A stretch of DNA of 64,000 nt from JAFGPS01 sp964628465 (GTDB taxonomy: Bacteria > Planctomycetota > Phycisphaerae > Sedimentisphaerales > Anaerobacaceae): assembly GCA_964628465.1 (NCBI GenBank), contig CAZVOA010000007.1:1-64000 (forward strand), written 5' to 3'. This document shows positions 51,724 through 60,012 of this stretch, piece after piece. How positions within the stretch are numbered: the first letter of the stretch is position 1; each line of letters opens with the position of its first letter. The notes below the pieces were generated by a model. The model did not search any database. It worked only from the letters and a program-made list of their open reading frames with translations, and was not told the origin of the DNA. The position numbers and the translations under genes are program-made.

Positions 51724-53138
51724 CGTCGTTTGATTTTCCCTTTTCTTTTGATAATTTTCTTTCTTTTTGACCTTTGTTTGATTTTCTTGCCGCTGTTCAT
51801 CATCTGGCTGATTTGGCCCATACCGCCGGAAAACAGGTTTTTAATACCTCCGAAACCGCCGCCGCTGACGGCTTTCATCATATCCCGGCTGCGTTTGAAG
51901 GTTTTCACAAGTCCTGCTACTTCCTGGACTTGCACACCTGAACCTGACGCGATTCTTCGTCTTCTGGCTAAATCAATTAAATCCGGTTCTCTCCTCTCGT
52001 CAAATGTCATGGAATACACCATAGCTTCCATTCTTCTCATCTCAGCGGAATCGAAATCCATATCCTTTAGCCCGCTCATTCCCGGCATCATTTTTAGAAG
52101 ACTTGCCATGCCGCCCATCTTTTTGATGGTCTGCATTTGCTTGAGAAAATCATCGAAGCCAAAGCTGCCTTTGGCCATTTTTTGCTGTAATTTCTTTGCT
52201 TCGTCGGCGTCAAAATGCTCCTGTGCTTTTTCGACCAATGAAACGACATCGCCCATACCAAGAATTCGACTTGCCATACGGTCGGGGTGGAATTCTTCAA
52301 GTTTATCTAATTTTTCGCCGACACCAATGAACTTTATAGGTTTTCCAGTAACGGCTTTTACGCTAAGAGCGGCACCGCCGCGTGCGTCGCCGTCAAGTTT
52401 TGTAAGAATTACGCCGTCAAGCTCAAGCAATTCATTGAATTGTTTGGCTGAATTAACCGCGTCCTGGCCGGTCATTGAATCGCAAACGAGGTAAATTTGC
52501 TGAGGATTTACAGTTTTCGCGACGTTGGAAATCTCGTCCATCATATCTTTATCGATATGCAAACGTCCGGCGGTATCGAGCACAATTACATCGTAACTAT
52601 GGTCTTTGGCGTATTTTACAGAATTTTTCGCAACTTTGACCGCGTCTTTTGTTTCTTCGCTATAGACTTCTATTCCAAGCTGCTCGCCAAGAACCTTTAA
52701 CTGGTCGATAGCCGCTGGTCTTTGAAGGTCGTCGGCGACAAGAAGCGGCCTTTTGCCTTTGGAAATGAGGTATTTCGCGAGTTTTGCCGCTGTTGTTGTT
52801 TTACCGCAGCCCTGAAGACCGGCAAGCATAATTATTGTCGGGCCGGGCGAGACATAATATATACGCGTGTCAACAGGCCCCATGAGCTTGGTCAGTTCGT
52901 CATTGACGATTTTAATCATTACCTGACCGGGGTGAAGACTTTTTATAACTTCAGCACCCAAAGCGGCTTGCGTTACATCTTTACAGAACTGCTTGACTAC
53001 GTTGTAATTCACATCCGCTTCGAGAAGGGCACGTCGAACCTCGTGCATTGCGTCGGAAATATTCGCTTCAGTGATTCGTCCGCGGCCCGAAAGGGAACGG
53101 AATACGGAATTAAATTTATCTGTTAGTGATTCAAACAT
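51720..53138 (-). CDS. ffh: Signal recognition particle GTPase
   Basis: This 472-residue SRP54 protein has an N-terminal helical bundle (MFESLTDKFNSVFRSLSGRGRITEANISDAMHEVRRALLEADVNY), then the GTPase motifs G1 GLQGCGKTTTAAKLA, G3 DTAGRLHIDKDMM and G4 TKLDGDARGGAALS. The Met-rich M domain follows, with the RNA-binding helix RRRRIASGSGVQVQEV, and a basic tail ends the protein. It delivers nascent membrane and secreted proteins to the translocon. It is divergent from the lipoprotein gene at 53385 and leads the minus-strand unit ffh, small ORF, rpsP, trmD. Confidence 0.97.
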   Translation of the reverse strand: MFESLTDKFNSVFRSLSGRGRITEANISDAMHEVRRALLEADVNYNVVKQFCKDVTQAALGAEVIKSLHPGQVMIKIVNDELTKLMGPVDTRIYYVSPGPTIIMLAGLQGCGKTTTAAKLAKYLISKGKRPLLVADDLQRPAAIDQLKVLGEQLGIEVYSEETKDAVKVAKNSVKYAKDHSYDVIVLDTAGRLHIDKDMMDEISNVAKTVNPQQIYLVCDSMTGQDAVNSAKQFNELLELDGVILTKLDGDARGGAALSVKAVTGKPIKFIGVGEKLDKLEEFHPDRMASRILGMGDVVSLVEKAQEHFDADEAKKLQQKMAKGSFGFDDFLKQMQTIKKMGGMASLLKMMPGMSGLKDMDFDSAEMRRMEAMVYSMTFDERREPDLIDLARRRRIASGSGVQVQEVAGLVKTFKRSRDMMKAVSGGGFGGIKNLFSGGMGQISQMMNSGKKIKQRSKRKKIIKRKGKIKRR

Positions 53139-53314
53139 ATTTCAATCTTCAATTAGCGATTCTAAATTGATTTTTTCTTTCTCCAGAGAATACATATTAA
53201 TGTACTTTTTATATTTTCAGTGGAATATGAATTCTAAATCGAAATGCCCGTTTTTGCAAGATTAAAATCCGTATCTATGATTGAATTAGATTTTCAAATG
53301 TTTTCAGAGGAAAC

Positions 53315-53342
53315 TTGACAGAATGGGACTTTTGTATAAGAT
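53315..53342 (+). promoter_or_regulatory. Promoter of the cadherin-like lipoprotein gene
   Basis: A perfect TTGACA and TAAGAT are spaced by 16 nt, about 43 nt before the start codon at 53385. Confidence 0.5.
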
Positions 53343-53384
53343 AGATAATATAGTAATGTTTTTTTCAATGGATTGGAGGTTTAT

Positions 53385-54779
53385 ATGAAAAGGGCACTAA
53401 TTAATGGTGCATTGTTGGTAATCCTCGGAGCAGGATTTCTTGTATCATGCGAAAGCAAAAAGGATAATCCCCCTGCAGCAGTCAGCGAAAATATCACTAC
53501 GAAAGAGGATACTCCCGTTTCCATTACACTCAAAGGAAGCGACCCGGAAGGTAATCAAGTTACTTTTAAAAAATTGACTGATCCCGTTCATGGAAAACTG
53601 ATCGGAACAGAGCCGAATTTTGTATATACTCCTGAACTGAATTACAGCGGCGTAGATAGTTTCAGTTTTAAGGTTAATGATGGAGTAATCGATAGTAATA
53701 CCGCGTTTGTTTCTATTACCATTACATCAGAAAATGATCCACCGGTCGCGAAAGATGATGTTGTCGAGATAATAGAAGATACTAATATGGTTACTCTGAA
53801 TGTGCTGGAGAATGATACTGATATAGATGGTGACCAGTTGACTTTACTGAGTGCCGCTGAAGGTAAATCCGGCTCGATTGTTATCAGCAGTGACAATAAG
53901 ACGATTATTTATACACCAACCAAGAATTTTTCCGGCACTGATACTTTCACTTATACCGTAAGCGACAGCAGGGGTGGTACAGATACCGGCACCGTAAATA
54001 TTAAAGTTGTCGCGGTTAATGACCCGCCGTTGATAAGGTCGAAAACTGATGTTTCATTAATCAGGGTCGGAAGTAATTTTTCGTACGATGTGAATGCCAG
54101 AGACGCCGATGCAGACCAGACACTAACATACAGCCTTATAACAAAACCTGAAGGTATGACAATAAATTCGACCACCGGATTAATAGAATGGGAACCTAAA
54201 GAAGAACAGGTTGGAACTTATAACGTGAAGGTTAAAGTGGAAGACAGCGGTGATGAACGTGCTTCCGATACTCAGGAATTTGCACTGAATGTAACTTCGC
54301 AAAGCTCGCCTATATCACAGGTACTGCCTGTCACTGCGTGCCTGGAAATCAAGGGTAAACAAATGTTGTCACCAGAGGATATAATGTCACTGCTGAAGGA
54401 AAGTGATAATAAACTTTATGGAATTGGCGGGGGAGAACTTGTCACGCTTTCTTTCTCGGACCTTTCCATACCGGATGGTGCGGTAATATCAGCAGTCATT
54501 TTGTGCGTTGAGCATTTCGAAGATAAAGGATTTGCCGTTGGTGACCTGCAATGGAATATCGGAACGGGTTGGCCGGAAAATCCTGATATTTGGAATTCGA
54601 TAAGCGCTCCGGTGCATGAAGGACAGGAAAATAAATCCGCCGATTCATGGGAAATTAAAGGCAACGTCGATACGATAGAGAAGATTAATTCATTCGAGCT
54701 GCAAATTAAAAATATTAACAGCGTTTCAACGCGAAAAACGAATATTGACAATACTTTTATGATTGTTAAGTGGTATTAA
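53385..54779 (+). CDS. Lipoprotein with tandem cadherin-like (Big_9/VCBS-type) domains
   Basis: The ATG at 53385 with GGAGG 5 nt upstream gives 464 residues. A lipoprotein signal ends at the lipobox LVSC. Two tandem about 95-residue bacterial cadherin-like domains follow (TKEDTPVSITLKGSDPEGN...YSGVDSFSFKVNDG and EDTNMVTLNVLENDTDIDGD...FSGTDTFTYTVSDSRGG), then a putative-Ig domain (RVGSNFSYDVNARDADADQTLTYSL...WEPKEEQVGTYNVKVKVEDSG). The C-terminal about 150 residues are unrecognised. Such domains bind calcium and act in adhesion or as spacers at the cell surface. It is a single-gene unit, divergent from ffh. Confidence 0.85.
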   Translation: MKRALINGALLVILGAGFLVSCESKKDNPPAAVSENITTKEDTPVSITLKGSDPEGNQVTFKKLTDPVHGKLIGTEPNFVYTPELNYSGVDSFSFKVNDGVIDSNTAFVSITITSENDPPVAKDDVVEIIEDTNMVTLNVLENDTDIDGDQLTLLSAAEGKSGSIVISSDNKTIIYTPTKNFSGTDTFTYTVSDSRGGTDTGTVNIKVVAVNDPPLIRSKTDVSLIRVGSNFSYDVNARDADADQTLTYSLITKPEGMTINSTTGLIEWEPKEEQVGTYNVKVKVEDSGDERASDTQEFALNVTSQSSPISQVLPVTACLEIKGKQMLSPEDIMSLLKESDNKLYGIGGGELVTLSFSDLSIPDGAVISAVILCVEHFEDKGFAVGDLQWNIGTGWPENPDIWNSISAPVHEGQENKSADSWEIKGNVDTIEKINSFELQIKNINSVSTRKTNIDNTFMIVKWY

Positions 54780-54937
54780 TTTGGCATCGTTCAAAATATC
54801 ACTTATACTATAATCAGAGAAAGCAGTAAGCGTGAAAAGCTGGAAAACAGAACTGCCGAATAGCGGTCGGCCAGTATCCTGAAACATGCAATTTAATTTT
54901 TCAGTTTTTTGCTAACATCATAATACTCCTTTCTTCT

Positions 54938-54981
54938 AAATGGGGGGCTGGTCAGCGGCTATGGTCAGCCCCATTTTTTTT
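54938..54981 (+). terminator. Intrinsic terminator in the 54780-55330 gap
   Basis: AAATGGGG-(GG)-CTG pairs with CAGCCCCATTT across a 15-nt loop with a 2-nt bulge, followed by eight Ts. A CATAAT box lies 14 nt before it, so it may also end a very short transcript loosely resembling the small RNA elements. Confidence 0.65.
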
Positions 54982-55019
54982 ACCTCAATTTTCGGCCGTA
55001 TTCCTTTTTAAGTCATTTT

Positions 55020-55199
55020 TTACCGCGGAGTTCGCAGCGAGCGCATAGAGTCTGTCCTGAATTCGCCTATGTCTGATTGAATGGGTAATTGTGAAAACCT
55101 GCAAAATCTATATGTCATTGCGAGGAGCATAGCGACGAAGCAATCTTAAAACGCACGATTGTAGATTGCCGCGCCATCTTTCAGACGGCTCGCAATGAC
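55020..55199. repeat. Dispersed palindromic repeat (GTCATTGCGAG...CTCGCAATGAC)
   Basis: GTCATTGCGAG (55114-55124) and CTCGCAATGAC (55189-55199) are perfect inverted ends of an 86-bp element with an inner palindrome CAATCT (55141) / AGATTG (55163). A partial copy lies at 26346-26372. The stretch from 55020 (ACCGCGGAGTTCGCAGCGAG) also looks like an intergenic repeat. There is no ORF. It may be a non-autonomous MITE or REP-like unit. Confidence 0.65.
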
Positions 55200-55235
55200 G
55201 AACAAAAACACGCTAATTCAATTATTTAAATAATC

Positions 55236-55263
55236 TTGAAAACACCTCAAAATCGCATATAAT
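55236..55263 (+). promoter_or_regulatory. Promoter of the five-paralog cluster
   Basis: TTGAAA and a perfect TATAAT are spaced by 16 nt, about 70 nt before the first paralog. The -10 context TCGCATATAATCAA is nearly the same as at the tRNA-Arg promoter. Confidence 0.6.
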
Positions 55264-55330
55264 CAATTCAGTTTTACCAGCGGGTCGTTTAGCTTAAAAA
55301 ACAAAGAGATTATATTGGAGTTATAAAAAA

Positions 55331-56527
55331 ATGATTTGCTCTAACTGCGGCAGGGAAAATCAGGGTGACACGATAAAATGCACGAATTGCAATACACCAG
55401 AGATGATTTCTGAGCAAATCGTACAAGTAAGAGTCAGCAGGCTTGCTGTAACAGCGATTATTTTCGCAATTCTCGGCCCAATTATATTTTCTCTTTCTTT
55501 AATCTTTTCTTTCATCCTTCGTTGTTTTAATATTATTGCTTTTACAGGGATATGTATTTCTGTAATTGCGTTGATACTCGGCATTATCAGTTTTGTAAGA
55601 ATTGAAGCAAGCGGCGGAAAAATTACAGGCATAAATTTCAGCTTATTGTCCATAATAGTTCCAATATTTGCGGGACTTTTTCTGATAGTTTACTTTATGT
55701 TCTTCGCCAGTAGAAGCATTGCTTATCGTATGGTTTGCGGCTCGAATCTTGCCGCTATAGGTAAGGTACTGATTATTTATGCAGGTGATATGAAGGGTGA
55801 TTTTCCTCGTGCAGGCGGAAAAAACTCTACATGGGGCTCAAGTGTAAAATCGAACGCCGCAACTCGAAAAGAGGCGTATAATCTGGACGATAATGGTGAA
55901 AATGGTTCAGCGACAATATCTGCTTCTCTATATCTGCTTATGGAATATGGAGCTTCACCGAAATTATTTGTATGTCCGCGCGACCGGAAAGTAAGTGAGT
56001 TTTATCCTGAAAGTGCAGTGGATCGCATATTTAAACGCAAAAATGAAAGAAGAAAAAAACGCGGAATGGAAATCATATCATATTTCGATTTTGGTTCGCA
56101 GCCGTGGAAGCATAATAGCTATGCATATCACATGCCGTACGGACAATATCCGGTAACAATTGCAAGACAACCGACAATGGCAATGATGGCAGACAGAAAT
56201 CCATGGATACCATCGCCCGGATGGGAAGTAAAAGATTTTTCATCATTTAATCCTGATGGTGATAAAAGTGTTGCAAGAAATGGCAATGCTCCTTCTCACA
56301 ACTCTGAAGGACAGAATGTATTATATGTCGATCTACATGTGAGTTTCGAGCCTTTTTCTTTTTGCGGACTTAATGAAGATAATATTTATACATCATGGAA
56401 TGGAAGTGATATTCGTAAAGGTATAAAACCTGAAGTTCGAAATAACCCTGACTTGTATCATAATTATACAGAACCTGCAAGCAAGACAGATTCTTTACTT
56501 TTAAATGATCCGCCAATTAAAAAATGA
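55331..56527 (+). CDS. Paralog 1: zinc-ribbon, DUF4190-like membrane protein with pseudopilin-type C-terminal domain
   Basis: This 398-residue protein begins with a zinc ribbon (C3, C6, C17, C20). Two to three membrane helices in a DUF4190-like arrangement follow (LAVTAIIFAILGPIIF, then ISFVRIEASGGKITGINF), with another helix at about 105-130. The rest is an outer domain: CGSNLAAIGKVLIIYAGDMKGDFPRAGG, ATISASLYLLMEY, HNSYAYHMPYG, ADRNPWIPSPGW, GQNVLYVDLHVSFEP and DNIYTSWNGSDIRKG, ending DSLLLNDPPIKK. The central and C-terminal motifs resemble those of planctomycete prepilin-like proteins, but there is no GFTLIE prepilin signal. It is the first of five tandem paralogs separated by 16-18 bp. Function unknown. 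Confidence 0.8.
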   Translation: MICSNCGRENQGDTIKCTNCNTPEMISEQIVQVRVSRLAVTAIIFAILGPIIFSLSLIFSFILRCFNIIAFTGICISVIALILGIISFVRIEASGGKITGINFSLLSIIVPIFAGLFLIVYFMFFASRSIAYRMVCGSNLAAIGKVLIIYAGDMKGDFPRAGGKNSTWGSSVKSNAATRKEAYNLDDNGENGSATISASLYLLMEYGASPKLFVCPRDRKVSEFYPESAVDRIFKRKNERRKKRGMEIISYFDFGSQPWKHNSYAYHMPYGQYPVTIARQPTMAMMADRNPWIPSPGWEVKDFSSFNPDGDKSVARNGNAPSHNSEGQNVLYVDLHVSFEPFSFCGLNEDNIYTSWNGSDIRKGIKPEVRNNPDLYHNYTEPASKTDSLLLNDPPIKK

Positions 56528-56543
56528 ATTGAAGGGATAAAAA

Positions 56544-57695
56544 ATGAAATGTTTAAAATGCGGCGAGGAAAATCGCAATGATGCCGGAAAATGTTTTAAA
56601 TGCGGTACGCCGCTATTATGGACTCCGGGTTCCGATCTCAATGATTTTAAGCTTAAAATCAAAGTCAGCAAGCTTGCGATTATAGCAATATGTTTAGCGA
56701 TAGCTGGTGTCGCGTTATATCTTATTTGCCCGATACTGGAGAAGAATTACGGATTGTCATATGCGAATTTGCGTACTTTTGCTTATATCAGTTTTGGAAT
56801 TTCAGGTTCAGCGATAATCCTTGGAATTTTCAGTTTATTACTAATCGAAGTTAGCGGCGGAAAAGTCACTGGTCTTGTTTTTTCTATCGGAGCTATTTTA
56901 ATTCCAATTATCGCGATGATTTTCTTTTTCTCTTCTGCGTTTTCAAGAGTAAACAAAATGAGTTCTTTTTCGTCTTATTGCGGCACAAATCTTTCTGGTC
57001 TCGGTAAAGCTATGCTCATCTATGCCAACGATTATGATGATGAACTGCCGCGTGCAGGAGGTCCCAATACTACATGGGGCAATTCAGTTAATTATGCCGC
57101 GACAAATTCAATGCAAGCTTATGGAATGCAAAATGGTACTGGCGGCTCGGCTACAATCTCATCCTCTCTTTATCTATTGGTTAAATATTGTGAGGTAACA
57201 CCGAAGTCATTTCTCTGTAAAGGTGATTTTGGTAAAGGCGTTTCGGAATTTATACCACAAGCTAATCAGGATTTAATTACTCTCTGGGATTTCGGGCCGC
57301 AGCCGTGGCTGCATAATAGCTATGCGTATCATTTGCCGTATGGACAGTTTCCATTATCAACTTCAAGCGATCCGGGTTTGGCGGTAGCGGCTGACCGCAA
57401 TCCATGGATTCCTTCGTCCGGCTGGCTGGGTAAGAATTTTAATTCTTTTAATCCGAATAGTAATGCAAACTACGGCAATTCTCCATGTCATCAAGGTCAG
57501 GGACAAAATGTATTATTTCTCGATATCCACGTTAATTTTGAGTCTGTTCCTTTTTGTGGCATTAATGAAGATAATATTTATACATCTTGGAATGGAAAAG
57601 ATATTCGCAAGGGTACGCAACCTGTTTTAGGTAGCTCTCCTGCAGGCAGAACAGATTCTTTACTTGTAAATGACCCGCCTGCGCAAAAGTTTTGA
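56544..57695 (+). CDS. Paralog 2: zinc-ribbon, DUF4190-like membrane protein
   Basis: This 383-residue paralog keeps the N-terminal zinc ribbon (C3, C6, C17, C20; MKCLKCGEENRNDAGKCFKCGTP). The membrane helices (LAIIAICLAIAGVALYL, then SLLLIEVSGGKVTGL) and the full outer domain follow: CGTNLSGLGKAMLIYANDYDDELPRAGG, HNSYAYHLPYG, AADRNPWIPSSGW, GQNVLFLDIHVNFE and NEDNIYTSWNGKDIRKG. Its last about 80 bp and the gap to paralog 3 are nearly identical to the paralog 4/5 junction, pointing to duplication of a two-gene block. It is probably co-transcribed with its neighbours. Function unknown. Confidence 0.8.
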   Translation: MKCLKCGEENRNDAGKCFKCGTPLLWTPGSDLNDFKLKIKVSKLAIIAICLAIAGVALYLICPILEKNYGLSYANLRTFAYISFGISGSAIILGIFSLLLIEVSGGKVTGLVFSIGAILIPIIAMIFFFSSAFSRVNKMSSFSSYCGTNLSGLGKAMLIYANDYDDELPRAGGPNTTWGNSVNYAATNSMQAYGMQNGTGGSATISSSLYLLVKYCEVTPKSFLCKGDFGKGVSEFIPQANQDLITLWDFGPQPWLHNSYAYHLPYGQFPLSTSSDPGLAVAADRNPWIPSSGWLGKNFNSFNPNSNANYGNSPCHQGQGQNVLFLDIHVNFESVPFCGINEDNIYTSWNGKDIRKGTQPVLGSSPAGRTDSLLVNDPPAQKF

Positions 57696-57775
57696 TAAAA
57701 TTGGAGAAAAATTATGAATGAGAATCAGGAAGCAAATTCCAATATACCTGTACAAGTAAGAGTCAGCAGGCTTGC
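57612..57775 (+). repeat. Duplicated junction, copy A (paralog 2 end to paralog 3 start)
   Basis: This stretch covers the end of paralog 2, the intergenic TAAAATTGGAGAAAAATT and the start of paralog 3. It is nearly identical over about 160 bp to 59849-60012, with the same 102-bp distance to the next start codon, as expected for a recent duplication of a two-gene unit. Confidence 0.8.
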
Positions 57776-58811
57776 AATAACAGCGATAAGTTTAGCTCTT
57801 AGCGGCTTGTTATGTATCTTGATGTTACCATTATCAATATATAGTAAGTTGTTATTCAGATTTAGTTCACTGTTTTATTATTTGAGTTATATTTTATTGG
57901 TCTGTGCTATCATACTTGGGATTATCGGTATAATACATATCAATATTAGCGGCGGAAGAAAAACAGGTCATGGTTTTGCTTTTGGGGCAATTATAATTCC
58001 TTTAGTTGCTTTATTTATCTCATGGATGTTTTTGCCATTTTTAGCTCGAATTGCCTTTGAAAAATATCGAATGACTTGTGGAACTCATCTTTCTGCAATA
58101 GGTAAAGCAATGCTTATTTATGCAAATGATTTTGATGAAAAATTACCTCGCGCTGGAGGAGAAGCAAGTACATGGGGAACAAGTGTTAAATGGGATGCCG
58201 AAACTCGACAGGATGCGTTTGGTATAAATTCCGATGGCACAGGAGGAACTGCAACAATTTCTTCTTCTCTGTTTCTTCTGGTCAAGTATGATTTGGTTTC
58301 GTCGCAAATGTTTATATGTGCAAGTGATATAAAAGTCAGCAGTTTTGAACCTTCATCAATTGGCGTGACACATAGCGATATGAGGAAATTTTGGGATTTT
58401 GGTTTAGAGCCTTGGAAACATTGCAGTTATTCTTATAACATGCCCTATGGAGATTTTCCATTAACAACTTCAAATGATCCTGGCTTGGCCGTAGCGTCAG
58501 ACAGGAATCCATGGATTCCTTCGCCCGGCTGGAAAGTTAAAAGTTTTCAGAAGTTTAATCCAGATGGAACAAAAGAGGAAAAAAAGGCAGGAAACTCTCC
58601 TGTACATTTTAATCAAGGGCAACATGTATTATATCTTGATACTCATGTAAATTTTGAAAGCATTTCTTTTTGTGGTGTTAATGAGGATAATATTTATACA
58701 TCATGGAATGGAAGTGATATTCGCAAGGGTACGCCGCCAAAAGTAGGTAGCCAGCCATCTAATAAACTGGATTCTTTGCTCGTAAATGACCCGCCAATAC
58801 AGAAACCTTGA
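57714..58811 (+). CDS. Paralog 3: DUF4190-like membrane protein without zinc ribbon
   Basis: This 365-residue paralog has lost the zinc ribbon and starts MNENQEANSNIPVQVRVSRLAITAISLAL, so the membrane domain comes first. The helices end in IIHINISGGRKTGHGFAFGAIIIPLVALFISWMF. The outer domain is complete: CGTHLSAIGKAMLIYANDFDEKLPRAGG, PWKHCSYSYNMPYG, ASDRNPWIPSPGW, GQHVLYLDTHVNFE, NEDNIYTSWNGSDIRKG and DSLLVNDPP. GGAG lies upstream of the ATG. Its stop is 18 bp before paralog 4. Function unknown. Confidence 0.8.
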   Translation: MNENQEANSNIPVQVRVSRLAITAISLALSGLLCILMLPLSIYSKLLFRFSSLFYYLSYILLVCAIILGIIGIIHINISGGRKTGHGFAFGAIIIPLVALFISWMFLPFLARIAFEKYRMTCGTHLSAIGKAMLIYANDFDEKLPRAGGEASTWGTSVKWDAETRQDAFGINSDGTGGTATISSSLFLLVKYDLVSSQMFICASDIKVSSFEPSSIGVTHSDMRKFWDFGLEPWKHCSYSYNMPYGDFPLTTSNDPGLAVASDRNPWIPSPGWKVKSFQKFNPDGTKEEKKAGNSPVHFNQGQHVLYLDTHVNFESISFCGVNEDNIYTSWNGSDIRKGTPPKVGSQPSNKLDSLLVNDPPIQKP

Positions 58812-58828
58812 TTAATTTGGAGATAATA

Positions 58829-59932
58829 ATGAGTGATATTCAAGAAACAGAATCCTTCTCGCCTATACAAGTTAAAGTCAGCAGGTTGGCGATTGCAGCA
58901 ATTAGTTTAGCCTTTTGCGGCTTGGTACTTGTTTCTGTCAGGCTTTTTGGATCTGACCCGAGAATACAAAGTACATTTACAACAACTTGTGAAATTTTAC
59001 TTTTTATTGGTATTGTCATGTTTGTTCTTGCCTTTATTATTGGAATTGTCAGTCTTATTTTAATCGAAATTAGCGGCGGGAGGAAAACAGGCAAAAATTT
59101 CTCAGTCGGAGCTATAATAATTCCAGTTTCTGGAACTATCTCAATGCTGTGTATGTTTGCTCTGATTAAAGTTCACAATGAGGCTTTCAATATGCTTTGC
59201 GGAACAAATCTGTCAGGTATTAGTAAAGCTATGATTATTTACGCCAACGATTATGATGATGAATTTCCCTGTGCAGGCGGACCTGACGCTAAATGGGGCG
59301 CAAGTGTTAAATGGGATGCATCAAATCCATATGAAGCTTATGGTTTGAACCAGAATCGGTCTGTAACAATATCATCATCTTTATTTCTATTGGTGAAATA
59401 TGCAGATATATCCCCGAAATCGTTTCTTTGTAGAAGCGAGTTCAGCAAAGAGTTAGGGGCCAAAGGAGTATTCGATTTTGAGCCGCCGCGTGATATGGAT
59501 ATAACTGAACTTTGGGATTTTGGACCTGAGCCTTGGAAACATGTTAGTTACGCTTATCATAATCCTTATGGAGTATTTCCATTAACTTCGGGAAGCTATC
59601 CCGGCATGGCGTTAGTAGCCGATAGAAATCCGTGGATACCTTCAGTATGCTGGGTTGCAAGTGATTTCTCGAAATTCAATCCAGATGGCACAAAGAAAGC
59701 TGTTAATAAAGGCAATAATATTTCGCATTATTTCGAAGGACAGAATGTCGCATATGTCGATTTACATGTAAGTTTCGAGCCTGTATCTTTTTGCGGTGTT
59801 AATGGAGACAATATTTATACCTCGTGGAATGGAAGTGACATTATTAAAGGTACACAACCTGTTTTAGGTAGTGTTTCTGCGGGCAGAACGGATTCTTTAC
59901 TTGTAAATGACCCGCCTGCGCAAAAGTTTTGA
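58829..59932 (+). CDS. Paralog 4: DUF4190-like membrane protein without zinc ribbon
   Basis: The ATG at 58829 with TTTGGAG upstream gives 367 residues; an upstream TTG at 58808 overlapping paralog 3 is less likely. It begins MSDIQETESFSPIQVKVSRLAIAAISLAF, followed by helices, ILIEISGGRKTGKNFSVGAIIIPVSG and the outer domain: CGTNLSGISKAMIIYANDYDDEFPCAGG, HVSYAYHNPYG, VADRNPWIPSVCW, GQNVAYVDLHVSFEP, NGDNIYTSWNGSDIIKG and DSLLVNDPPAQKF. The end of the gene is almost identical to paralog 2's end while its start resembles paralog 3's. Function unknown. Confidence 0.8.
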   Translation: MSDIQETESFSPIQVKVSRLAIAAISLAFCGLVLVSVRLFGSDPRIQSTFTTTCEILLFIGIVMFVLAFIIGIVSLILIEISGGRKTGKNFSVGAIIIPVSGTISMLCMFALIKVHNEAFNMLCGTNLSGISKAMIIYANDYDDEFPCAGGPDAKWGASVKWDASNPYEAYGLNQNRSVTISSSLFLLVKYADISPKSFLCRSEFSKELGAKGVFDFEPPRDMDITELWDFGPEPWKHVSYAYHNPYGVFPLTSGSYPGMALVADRNPWIPSVCWVASDFSKFNPDGTKKAVNKGNNISHYFEGQNVAYVDLHVSFEPVSFCGVNGDNIYTSWNGSDIIKGTQPVLGSVSAGRTDSLLVNDPPAQKF

Positions 59933-60012
59933 TAAAATTGGAGAAAAATTATGAATGATAATCAGGAAGTAAATTCCAACATACCTGTACAAGTGAAAGT
60001 AAGCAGGCTCGC
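59849..60012 (+). repeat. Duplicated junction, copy B (paralog 4 end to paralog 5 start)
   Basis: Counterpart of 57612-57775, with the same order of paralog end, TAAAATTGGAGAAAAATT gap and paralog start, and only a few base differences. Confidence 0.8.
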
